Of a stretch of 64,000 nucleotides of DNA, positions 8,162 through 15,706 are shown in pieces. How positions within the stretch are numbered: position 1 is the stretch's first letter; each line of letters begins with the position of its first letter. This DNA comes from Emticicia sp040253585 (GTDB lineage: Bacteria > Bacteroidota > Bacteroidia > Cytophagales > Spirosomataceae): positions 248,001 to 312,000 of the forward strand of contig NZ_JBELAU010000009.1 in NCBI RefSeq assembly GCF_040253585.1. The letters run 5' to 3'. The notes under the pieces were generated by a model. It had not been told where the DNA came from. It did not search any database and saw nothing but the letters and a program-made list of their open reading frames with translations. A program made the translations under genes and the position numbers.

Positions 8162-9448
8162 TTATCTAATTTTCTTATCTGGTATATACCCTTTTTTTTC
8201 TATATCATTTACAAAAAAAGTATCTTCTCTCCTACCATCTGGGTAGATTCGCATGGCTTTTCCATGTTTGATGTTGTTTTCCACACGAGCTACCAATCTG
8301 ATGTTATTATTGAAGATAAAATAACCCTTATCATCATTCATAAAACCATTTTTGTACTTACCCACATATTTATCCCCATTTTTGTAGAAAAAGGTACCAT
8401 TACCTTCATACTTACCATTTTTGAAGTTACCAACATACTTTTTCTCACCATCAGAGTAGAATTCTACGCCTCTTCCATCCCGTTTTCCGTTTCTCCACTC
8501 ACCTTCGTACTTTTCTTCTGTTTTCGGATTTATCATTTTTCCAAAACCATTGCTACAATCTCCTTCAAAACATCCACCTTTTTTCACAACTTCACCACTG
8601 TTTTCCACATTTGTTGGTGCAGCTACAATAATATCTGGTCTTTTGGGTGGCACCTCAGAATTGTCCACCGAGTTATCCACTTTATCCACATTGCCTTGAT
8701 TATCAGCTGGTTGTGGGTAAGTTCGAGGTTGTTGTTGCTGTGGAATCGGCTGCGGATTTGTTCGTGGTGGAATTTGTGGCTGTGGAGCTTGCTGCGTTGG
8801 CTGAGACTTTGGCTGTGTAACTACACTTCCATCGCTTTTCTTGATATTAGGGTAAAGCTCTTGGGCATTCTCATAACCCTTTTTTATGGCTGCTAAGCGT
8901 TTGGGTCTTGCTGGGTGAGTTCCGCCATCATAATCTGAAGTTAGCTTGTTTATGGCTGCTTGTGCATCTTTTAGTGAAGCCCCCATTTGGTACATTACAA
9001 AGCCCGAGAATTCATCCGCTTCGAGTTCTTTAGCTGGGTCGCTGCCTCCTTCTACAATTGTGTGTCCTTGCAAGTGATGTCCGATTTCGTGGGCTAAGAT
9101 ACTCAATGCACCCCAATCCGATTTTGACAAGTCGTTGGCTTTTTTCATGAATGAACCATCATAGACTATCAATCGAGTCTGACCTTGTATTGCTGCAAAA
9201 CAGTTATCGGTATTTGGGCATTCCATTACGTAGAAGTTTCTTTTTAAGCCGCTTCTTCTTACAATTTCGTCAACTGCTTTTTCGGCTATTTCTTTTGAGC
9301 GAAAACTAAATTGACTACAAAATGCTCTTTCGTTTATTTTTTGTCCGTAGTAGTTATATCCAAAAGATTTGACTCTTTCTTCTTGTGCATTAGCTAATAG
9401 CACAAATGTGGATAACACTGTGGATAATGTGCATAACTTGAATTTCAT
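8162..9448 (-). CDS. Secreted zinc metallopeptidase (M48-like) with C-terminal MORN repeats
   Basis: 428 residues. The signal peptide ends near residue 21 (LLANA-QEE). The peptidase domain has HEIGHH (zinc ligands H120 and H124, catalytic E121) and a downstream ELEADEFSGF glutamate motif (about 141-150), as in M48-like enzymes that keep an exported chaperone/protease fold. A Pro/Gln-rich linker (about 205-260) leads to three or four MORN-type repeats (YEGEWRNGKRDGRG, YVGNFKNGKYEGNG, YVGKYKNGFM). The fusion suggests a periplasmic or surface protease held to lipid or protein by the MORN sheet. The DNA for its signal peptide contains three consecutive DnaA-box matches (see findings). Confidence 0.85.
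   Translation of the reverse strand: MKFKLCTLSTVLSTFVLLANAQEERVKSFGYNYYGQKINERAFCSQFSFRSKEIAEKAVDEIVRRSGLKRNFYVMECPNTDNCFAAIQGQTRLIVYDGSFMKKANDLSKSDWGALSILAHEIGHHLQGHTIVEGGSDPAKELEADEFSGFVMYQMGASLKDAQAAINKLTSDYDGGTHPARPKRLAAIKKGYENAQELYPNIKKSDGSVVTQPKSQPTQQAPQPQIPPRTNPQPIPQQQQPRTYPQPADNQGNVDKVDNSVDNSEVPPKRPDIIVAAPTNVENSGEVVKKGGCFEGDCSNGFGKMINPKTEEKYEGEWRNGKRDGRGVEFYSDGEKKYVGNFKNGKYEGNGTFFYKNGDKYVGKYKNGFMNDDKGYFIFNNNIRLVARVENNIKHGKAMRIYPDGRREDTFFVNDIEKKGYIPDKKIR
9407..9436. promoter_or_regulatory. Three DnaA-box-like 9-mers in tandem
   Basis: TGTGGATAA (9407-9415), TGTGGATAA (9419-9427) and TGTGCATAA (9428-9436) all match TGTGNATAA, the complement of the DnaA box TTATNCACA. They lie within the start of the metallopeptidase gene. 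Whether DnaA binds here is inference. Confidence 0.5.
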
Positions 9449-9536
9449 TGGGTGAAAGTTTGTAAGTGATTATTTTAGATAAACGAGGAAAAATAGTTTC
9501 AATGGCTATCTGAGGGGTTTATTAACACTCTTTTAA

Positions 9537-9571
9537 CAAAAATGCCCCAAAGCAGAAAGTTTTGAGGCGTT
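9537..9571 (-). terminator. Probable terminator of the TPR-protein gene
   Basis: On the minus strand an imperfect stem (ACGCCTCAAAA with TTTGGGGCAT) is followed by TTTTTG, about 25 bases past the stop at 9596. Confidence 0.5.
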
Positions 9572-9595
9572 TCAATAATATAAATGTAAAAAGGC

Positions 9596-11398
9596 TTAAT
9601 TTATTGTATCGCCTCTTAAATTTCTGAATCTTTTACGGGCTTCCGCTCCGAAGATTGAACCTGGGAATTTTTGGAGAATTTCTCTGTATAATTCCATCGC
9701 TTTATCCTTTTGCTGAAAGTTTTCTTCGTAAATCTTTGCTTGTAAAAATAAGGCATCATCGGCCAAAATATCGAAGTTATAATTTTTACGAAGTAGCTCT
9801 AAATCTTCTAATGCTTTTTCTGGCTTGTTGATTTTGAGATTCGTATTTGCTCGTAACCACAAAATGTCATCGGCCAACGAATGTGATTTATACTTTTCAA
9901 AAATTTGGTCGAGTGCTGCCATTGCTTCTGAATTTCTGTTTTGGAAAAGTAGCAAATCGACTTTGGCATATTCTTTCATGGCCACCTCAGAAGTGTCAAG
10001 CCCGATGTTATCTTGAATCAATAAACTTAACTGCATGGCATCATTTGCGATTTCTCTTGTTGTCGCTTTTTTCAGAATATCCAACACTTCTTTCGATAAA
10101 TCAAACTCGCCATTGTAATAATGCAACTTGGCATTTTTGAGTTTTGCTTCTTGTCCGAGTTGGTCTTCCTTCTGAGATTTTTCAACTTGTGAATAAAGCA
10201 ATGTTGCTTCCCACGGTTCGTTTTTCAACACATAAATATCACCTAAATCTAATTTACATTTATCTCTGAAAGCATTGTCAGAACCTGCTATCATGATGGC
10301 CGTTTCAAGAACTGTAATCGCAGTATCTCTTTCGTTCAAATAAAATGCGTAAAGTTGAGCTGTATTTCTTAGAGCTTCCATTGTTTTTACATTTCGGCCT
10401 AAATCAGAAAATAATCCTTGATAATCTTTTATCAACGAACGAATATCGGCAATGCTTACAGGATAAGTTGTTTTGACGACTTCTTCTTTGCAAAATAAAG
10501 CATTGCGTCGAGCGTAAGCATAATATTGGCCTTGTGGATATTCTTTCATTACATACTCGTACATCTGAATTGCACTTTTGTAATCTTTGTTTACCAAGGC
10601 TGTTTGGGCTAATTCAAAAACTCGTTGTCCGTCTTGTCTTAAACGACGGTCTAATGCTCTTGTCTGTATAAAAGCCTTCGTAAACTCTTTCTGTTGGATT
10701 AAATGCCAAATTAGGATGTCAGTGTAGTACTGTTCGGTCGGAAACTTCTGTACCTTGCTATAAAGGGCTTTTTCGAGCATATCTACTTCGGCTTCCGTTT
10801 TCAGATTATCTTGAAACGTAGCTTTTACATAATCTTGATTTCCTTCCAGCAAACCATATTTTAACATTTCTTCAATCATCGGTTCTTTTTGACCGTTGTA
10901 CAGAAAAGCTCTCGCCATCAAGATTGCGTACTTGTTTTCGTCTCTTGCAATTTCACGTCCTTTTTTCAGTAACTGAATGACGAGTTCGGTTTTTGAATTT
11001 CGATATAGCAAATCTTGAAGCTCGTAGATTGTCCCTTCTGTTCGGGCAGCAAGGTCAATCAAGGCATCCATCTCTTTTTGAGCTTCCTCAATCTTTCCTG
11101 TCATTTCGAGCAAGCTCGTATAATCTGAACGATAGACGATTCCAGTCAAGTCATTGCTTTTTATCTGACGCTTCAAATATTTTTCGGCTTCATCAAAATT
11201 TTTCAGTTTGAACAAACACTGAATATAATTTTGATGAATCAAGCGAATGTTATTTTTATCCTTCGCAATTTTTTGAAAAATGTCTTTTGCCTTTTCGTAC
11301 TCCCCTTGTTTGAAGTATTCATTTGCCAATTCGATGTCTTGACCCTTGGCCAACCAATGAATTGAAAAGAATAGAATTATCAATAAATACCGTTTCAT
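9596..11398 (-). CDS. Secreted tetratricopeptide-repeat protein
   Basis: A 600-residue protein with a signal peptide (MKRYLLIILFFSIHWLAKGQ) and many helical TPR units along its length. Examples are ELANEYFKQGEYEKAKDIFQ (22-41), YKSAIQMYEYVMKEYPQGQYY in the middle, and PEKALEDLELLRKNYNFDIL and DKAMELYREILQKFPGSIFG near the end. The C-terminal units resemble YbgF/BamD-type TPRs (FPGSIFGAEARKRFR). It probably acts as a periplasmic scaffold. No partner is evident from the neighbours: upstream is the origin-like gap, downstream the metallopeptidase. The family is widespread in Bacteroidota without a defined role. Confidence 0.8.
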   Translation of the reverse strand: MKRYLLIILFFSIHWLAKGQDIELANEYFKQGEYEKAKDIFQKIAKDKNNIRLIHQNYIQCLFKLKNFDEAEKYLKRQIKSNDLTGIVYRSDYTSLLEMTGKIEEAQKEMDALIDLAARTEGTIYELQDLLYRNSKTELVIQLLKKGREIARDENKYAILMARAFLYNGQKEPMIEEMLKYGLLEGNQDYVKATFQDNLKTEAEVDMLEKALYSKVQKFPTEQYYTDILIWHLIQQKEFTKAFIQTRALDRRLRQDGQRVFELAQTALVNKDYKSAIQMYEYVMKEYPQGQYYAYARRNALFCKEEVVKTTYPVSIADIRSLIKDYQGLFSDLGRNVKTMEALRNTAQLYAFYLNERDTAITVLETAIMIAGSDNAFRDKCKLDLGDIYVLKNEPWEATLLYSQVEKSQKEDQLGQEAKLKNAKLHYYNGEFDLSKEVLDILKKATTREIANDAMQLSLLIQDNIGLDTSEVAMKEYAKVDLLLFQNRNSEAMAALDQIFEKYKSHSLADDILWLRANTNLKINKPEKALEDLELLRKNYNFDILADDALFLQAKIYEENFQQKDKAMELYREILQKFPGSIFGAEARKRFRNLRGDTIN

Positions 11399-11874
11399 AG
11401 TTTCCTAAAAAAAAAAAATATATATATTTTAAAATTACTGTTTTAAACTATTAGGGCTGTGGATATGTGAATAAACTTTAGTTGTTGACAACGCTTTAAA
11501 TGTGAATGTACATAACTAATTGCTTTTTCCACAGCATTATTATCTTAATTAACACTTATTTTATTGATTATCAATTCTAATACCATTTATTGACATTGGC
11601 TCTAAATATTTTTTGTTTATTACTTAATCTCATTTCCACAGTATGTGTCCACGTTAATCAACATCATGTGAATTGAGGATAACCCTATACTTTTACCTGA
11701 TTTCCACTTCTTTTTTATTCTTTCCACTTTTCGGTGGAGTTTCCCACATGGCTTTCAACGTATCAATTCACATTATTGGTATTCAATCCACATGCTTGTC
11801 CACAAAATTTCTTGGATATTTTTTATTTTAAATTGACCTTTTCAACACTTGTTTATTTTGTGGAGAAATATCAT
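11399..11874. other. AT-rich gap with DnaA-box-like cluster; candidate replication origin
   Basis: This 476-base gap codes for nothing that I can see. It begins with an A-run and ATATATAT stretch (11406-11430) next to TGTGGATAT (11458-11466) overlapping TGTGAATAA (11466-11474, a full match to TGTGNATAA). Further 9-mers one base off the box are TGTACATAA (11507-11515), TTTTCCACA (11525-11533), TTGTCCACA (11796-11804) and TGTGGAGAA (11859-11867). TCCAC/GTGGA cores recur throughout. AT-rich DNA plus many boxes, 1.7 kb from mnmG and 3.6 kb from a parS-like site, suits oriC. It may instead just be a long promoter region. Confidence 0.45.
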
Positions 11875-13485
11875 TTATTTTATGACTAATCCACGTACCT
11901 CAAAGTTGGCTTTTAGCCTTATTGGTTCGGCATAAAATGTTACTTCTTCTGGTAAAAGATTCATTTCTACATTGCCGTAATCCCAATATCCGTTTTCATT
12001 TTTGTCTTTTATTGTTCGTAATAGATATATCCCAGGTTTTATATTTTGGAATAAAAACTTGTCTCTTGTTATTTGTTCAGCTACTACTTCATATTTATCA
12101 TTAATAATCTGAATGATTTTGCTGTTTTTCTTCTCTTCAAAGTTTCCTTCAATCAATCCATAGTTTTCTGATTTTAAGATTGGGTACTTTAAATCTTGTT
12201 TATCACTTGAGTCTCCTTTGATGTTTATGAACACTCCCCTACTCATTTCAATCTTTACTTCTCGCTCTGAATTTATCTCTTTTGTGATTATTAACTTTGT
12301 TTTGGATTTATTCCACGTGAAGTTGCTGGTTTCGAGTTTCTCTTCTCTGATGGTATCTGACAGAATTTTAAATTGATTCTGATTAAAGCTAAGAATGGGT
12401 GTATCGAAACTTATTTCATATTTGAGATTTTTATCTATTACCTCTCCAACTTTAGGTTTTATGTTGAGTATCAAATATTCCCTCTTTTCTTTTTTCTTTT
12501 TTTCGGGTTCTCTGAATTTTATCTTCTGTAAATAAGTCAAAGCATTTCCACTTGAATCTGTTACTGTAATATTAACTTTTAAAGTATCAGTTCGTTGGGT
12601 TGAATTATAAAATTTTAATTCTTTACCTTCTCCATAATAAGGAATACTATCGTTTTTGTTTTCAAACTTTACTTCAATTGATTTGATATTCTTATCATAT
12701 AATATAGTGTAATCTTCTGCTCTTGGTAATACTTTTTGGTTTTTGGGTTTTTCATTATTGGCATTTGCAAGAAATAAATCAATTCCACTAAAGTTTTTAT
12801 CTAAATTAATCGTATCATTTCTGAATCCGATTGCTTCAGTTTTTGTATCATATTTCAGATTACTGTTTTTATCCATAAAAGCATAAATACGATACTTTCC
12901 ACTTTTAATATTTTCAAACTGATAATTGCCACTTGAATCGGTTTTTATAAAATAATCAGGTTTTGTTTTTTTGAGGTCTATTGAATCATGAAGTTTATAC
13001 AGTGCGACGTGTGCCTCCAAGACTGGCTGATTTGTCAGTAAGCCCTTTATATTTCCACTAACTTTTAATGAATCAATCTGGTTTCCTGTACTAAAAACTA
13101 ATTTTAGGTTTTTTGATTCGTTTCTTTCATTCAGGTCTTTTACGCCTTTTCTGAAATTGAGCGTATAAGTGGTACTATCCTTAAATGCTTTATCAAATTT
13201 CAGAATTACAGTATTTGATTTTGAACGAATATCATACGTGCCTTCTGCTTCTGGAATAATCAAAAGCTCTTGTCTTAAACTTGTGACATCGACTAATTCA
13301 TCAAATTCTAAACTTATCGTTTTTTCTTTGAAGTTTTTTTGTTCCGCCTTCGGAATTGAACTTATAAGTTTTGGAGCAATTTCGTCCTTCTTTCCTCCCG
13401 TTGGTGGAACAAACTGTGCACAACTTATTAATAACTTTGACCCAGTTATCAGAATCACGCTTTTTAATAAACTACTTTTAATCAT
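11875..13485 (-). CDS. Lipoprotein with N-terminal Big_5-type (SbsA Ig-like) domain
   Basis: 536 residues. A lipobox (LLISC, Cys about 22) is followed by AQFVPPTGGKKDEIAPKLIS, a hallmark of a Bacteroidota lipoprotein family with an N-terminal Ig-like domain (about 45-130: KTISLEFDELVD, YTLNFRKGVKDLNERN). A carboxypeptidase-like repeat domain follows (about 140-225: VSGNIKGLLTNQPVLEAHVA, SGNYQFENIKSGKYRIYAFM). The C-terminal half has more beta-strand segments, including GIYLLRTIKDKNENGYWDYG. It is predicted to be an outer-membrane lipoprotein, perhaps surface-exposed. The function is unknown. It lies directly downstream of mnmG on the same strand, separated by a terminator. Confidence 0.8.
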   Translation of the reverse strand: MIKSSLLKSVILITGSKLLISCAQFVPPTGGKKDEIAPKLISSIPKAEQKNFKEKTISLEFDELVDVTSLRQELLIIPEAEGTYDIRSKSNTVILKFDKAFKDSTTYTLNFRKGVKDLNERNESKNLKLVFSTGNQIDSLKVSGNIKGLLTNQPVLEAHVALYKLHDSIDLKKTKPDYFIKTDSSGNYQFENIKSGKYRIYAFMDKNSNLKYDTKTEAIGFRNDTINLDKNFSGIDLFLANANNEKPKNQKVLPRAEDYTILYDKNIKSIEVKFENKNDSIPYYGEGKELKFYNSTQRTDTLKVNITVTDSSGNALTYLQKIKFREPEKKKKEKREYLILNIKPKVGEVIDKNLKYEISFDTPILSFNQNQFKILSDTIREEKLETSNFTWNKSKTKLIITKEINSEREVKIEMSRGVFINIKGDSSDKQDLKYPILKSENYGLIEGNFEEKKNSKIIQIINDKYEVVAEQITRDKFLFQNIKPGIYLLRTIKDKNENGYWDYGNVEMNLLPEEVTFYAEPIRLKANFEVRGLVIK

Positions 13486-13504
13486 TTTACGATTTAATAT
13501 TTTT

Positions 13505-13540
13505 TAGTAAAAATAAAACCCTCAACGAATTGTTGAGGGT
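13505..13540 (-). terminator. Terminator of mnmG
   Basis: A 9-bp stem ACCCTCAAC/GTTGAGGGT (13518-13540) followed on the minus strand by TTTTATTTTT, 24 bases past the stop at 13564. Confidence 0.85.
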
Positions 13541-13563
13541 AATTAAGAAACTTTAATTTTTAT

Positions 13564-15426
13564 TTATCTTCCGAGGTGTATCATTATTACTGCAATATCT
13601 GCTGGCGAAACTCCACTTATTCTGGATGCTTGTCCGAGTGTTTGTGGTTTTATTTTTTTAAGTTTCTGTCTTGCCTCGATAGAAATGGATAATAGTTTTT
13701 CGTAATCGAAGTTTGGATTAATATTTAGGTCTTCCAAACGAGACATTTTTTCTGCCATCAATAATTCCTTCTCAATGTAGCTTTCATACTTAACATGTAT
13801 TACTGCCTGTTCGATTACTTCAACATCATACTGACTTAGAAATTCTTTCATATCATTATCTAATGAACGAATATTTTCTATTTCTATTTCTGGACGTTTT
13901 AGAATATTGTAGAAGGATGACTTCTCCCTTAGTGCCGATGAACCGATTTGTTCAAGATAATTATTCGCATTATCAGGTGTAATCTTTCTTGTTTTAATTT
14001 CTTCTACGATTTTAGCTGCCTCATCTTTTTTGAAATTCACTCTTTTCAAACGAGTCTCAGATGCTAAACCTAAATCATAGCCTTTTTGAGTCAGGCGAAT
14101 ATCTGCATTGTCTTGACGTAGTAGAGTTCTGAATTCTGCTCTTGATGTAAACATTCTGTATGGCTCATCTGTACCTTTATTTACTAAGTCGTCAATTAGT
14201 ACTCCAATATATGCTTCATTTCTTTTGAGAATAAAGTCACCTTTTTCATGGACTTTGTTGTGAGCATTTATTCCTGCCATCAATCCTTGACAAGCTGCTT
14301 CTTCATATCCTGTAGTTCCATTTATTTGTCCTGCAAAATATAACTTCTCAATTAATTGAGTTTCAAGCGTAAGTTTCAATTGTGTCGGTGGAAAGAAATC
14401 ATATTCGATTGCATAGCCTGGTCTGAACATTTTTACATTTTCAAAACCTTTTATTTTCGTTAATGCTTCATATTGAATTTCTTCTGGCAATGAAGTCGAA
14501 AAACCATTGATGTACATTTCCACTGTATTCCATCCTTCTGGTTCGACAAATATTTGATGATGGTCTTTATCAGCAAAACGATTTATTTTATCTTCTACTG
14601 AAGGACAATATCTTGGGCCAAGTCCTTTAATTCGTCCGCTAAACATTGGCGATTTATCAAATCCTTTTCTCAAAACTTCGTGAACTTTTTCGTTCGTATA
14701 TGTCACAAAGCAGCTTCTTTGTTTGGTTAATTTGGGAGTATCAGTATAAGAAAATTTCTCAGGGTTTTCATCCCCTTTTTGTTCTTCCATCAAATCCCAG
14801 TTTAATGAACGACCATCAATACGAGGTGGGGTTCCTGTTTTCATTCGTCCAGACTCAAATCCTAATTCAATTAATTGCTCCGTAATTCCGTGTGCTGCTT
14901 TCTCACCTGTTCTTCCACCGCCGAAGTTTTTCTCTCCGATGTGTATTTTTCCATTTAGAAAGGTTCCATTAGTCAGTACAACCGATTTACCTTTTATTTC
15001 GATACCCATTCCTGTGCGTACCCCTACTACCCTATTTTTTTTAATTACCAAGCCTTCAATCATTTCTTGCCAAAAGTCAAGGTTCGGGATGTTTTCCATC
15101 GTATCTCTCCATTCTTGTGCAAACATCATTCTATCGCTCTGACATCTTGGACTCCACATCGCTGGTCCTTTTGAACGATTAAGCATTCTGAACTGAATCA
15201 TTGTCTTATCACTAATGATTCCTGATTGACCACCTAAAGCGTCTATTTCACGAACTATTTGTCCTTTAGCTACACCGCCCATCGCAGGGTTACACGACAT
15301 CTGTGCAATGGTGTGCATATTCATTGTTACTAATAAAACAGACGAACCCATATTGGCAGCGGCGGATGCTGCTTCACATCCTGCATGGCCTGCACCAACA
15401 ACTATTACATCGTATTCTTTGAACAT
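13564..15426 (-). CDS. mnmG: tRNA uridine-5-carboxymethylaminomethyl modification enzyme, FAD subunit
   Basis: A 620-residue protein (older name GidA) that works with MnmE to modify U34 of certain tRNAs, using FAD, a folate donor and glycine. The FAD-binding GAGHAGCEAA motif is at residues 11-20. Next are MSCNPAMGGVAKGQIVREID, the family signature GRTGEKAAHGI, GMKTGTPPRIDGRS-like SGRMKTGTPPRIDG, and FAGQINGTTGYEEAACQGL. The C-terminal helical region ends in LGQASRISGVSPADIAVIMI. The length is normal. mnmG is often near oriC, and a parS-like site lies about 50 bases upstream of its start. Confidence 0.98.
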   Translation of the reverse strand: MFKEYDVIVVGAGHAGCEAASAAANMGSSVLLVTMNMHTIAQMSCNPAMGGVAKGQIVREIDALGGQSGIISDKTMIQFRMLNRSKGPAMWSPRCQSDRMMFAQEWRDTMENIPNLDFWQEMIEGLVIKKNRVVGVRTGMGIEIKGKSVVLTNGTFLNGKIHIGEKNFGGGRTGEKAAHGITEQLIELGFESGRMKTGTPPRIDGRSLNWDLMEEQKGDENPEKFSYTDTPKLTKQRSCFVTYTNEKVHEVLRKGFDKSPMFSGRIKGLGPRYCPSVEDKINRFADKDHHQIFVEPEGWNTVEMYINGFSTSLPEEIQYEALTKIKGFENVKMFRPGYAIEYDFFPPTQLKLTLETQLIEKLYFAGQINGTTGYEEAACQGLMAGINAHNKVHEKGDFILKRNEAYIGVLIDDLVNKGTDEPYRMFTSRAEFRTLLRQDNADIRLTQKGYDLGLASETRLKRVNFKKDEAAKIVEEIKTRKITPDNANNYLEQIGSSALREKSSFYNILKRPEIEIENIRSLDNDMKEFLSQYDVEVIEQAVIHVKYESYIEKELLMAEKMSRLEDLNINPNFDYEKLLSISIEARQKLKKIKPQTLGQASRISGVSPADIAVIMIHLGR

Positions 15427-15441
15427 TACTTTTTTATTTAT

Positions 15442-15457
15442 GTTTCCACGTGAAACG
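15442..15457. promoter_or_regulatory. Degenerate parS-like palindrome
   Basis: GTTTCCACGTGAAACG contains a CACGTG centre with TTC and GAA flanks and fits the ParB-site consensus TGTTNCACGTGAAACA except at three positions. It lies 16 bases upstream of the mnmG start and 22 bases from a better site. Confidence 0.5.
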
Positions 15458-15479
15458 TTTGAGCTTTTTTAAATTACTC

Positions 15480-15495
15480 TGTTTCACGTGAAACG
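15480..15495. promoter_or_regulatory. parS site (ParB binding), 15 of 16 consensus positions
   Basis: TGTTTCACGTGAAACG matches the bacterial parS consensus TGTTNCACGTGAAACA except for the last base. parS sites seed ParB loading for chromosome segregation and cluster around oriC; one next to mnmG/gidA is a known arrangement. Here it lies 54 bases upstream of mnmG. Confidence 0.75.
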
Positions 15496-15654
15496 TGAAT
15501 TTTTGACTTTGTGTTTTGGAGGAATTTCTTCCAATGATTTAAATAAAAATAAATCAAAATAATATTGACTATAAAAGGGATTCTAAAGACTTCTTTATTG
15601 GTGCTAAAAAATAAAACCTTTATAAGACTAACATATAGAAGATTTTATAAGTCA

Positions 15655-15684
15655 ACAAAAAAGGGACGCATTTAGTGCGTCCCT
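15655..15684 (-). terminator. Terminator of the DUF4175 gene
   Basis: AGGGACGCA (15662-15670) pairs with TGCGTCCCT (15676-15684); the minus strand continues into a T-run. The stop codon of the DUF4175 gene is 23 bases away. A near copy of this stem is found at 25751-25777. Confidence 0.85.
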
Positions 15685-15706
15685 GCAAATTTACTAAGAA
15701 AAACGT

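Noticed and set aside
8264..8896. A 210-residue open frame on the plus strand opposite the metallopeptidase gene
   Set aside because: Its composition (Phe/Ile/Trp/Leu-rich) is that of a reverse shadow; the minus-strand gene has clear domain motifs.
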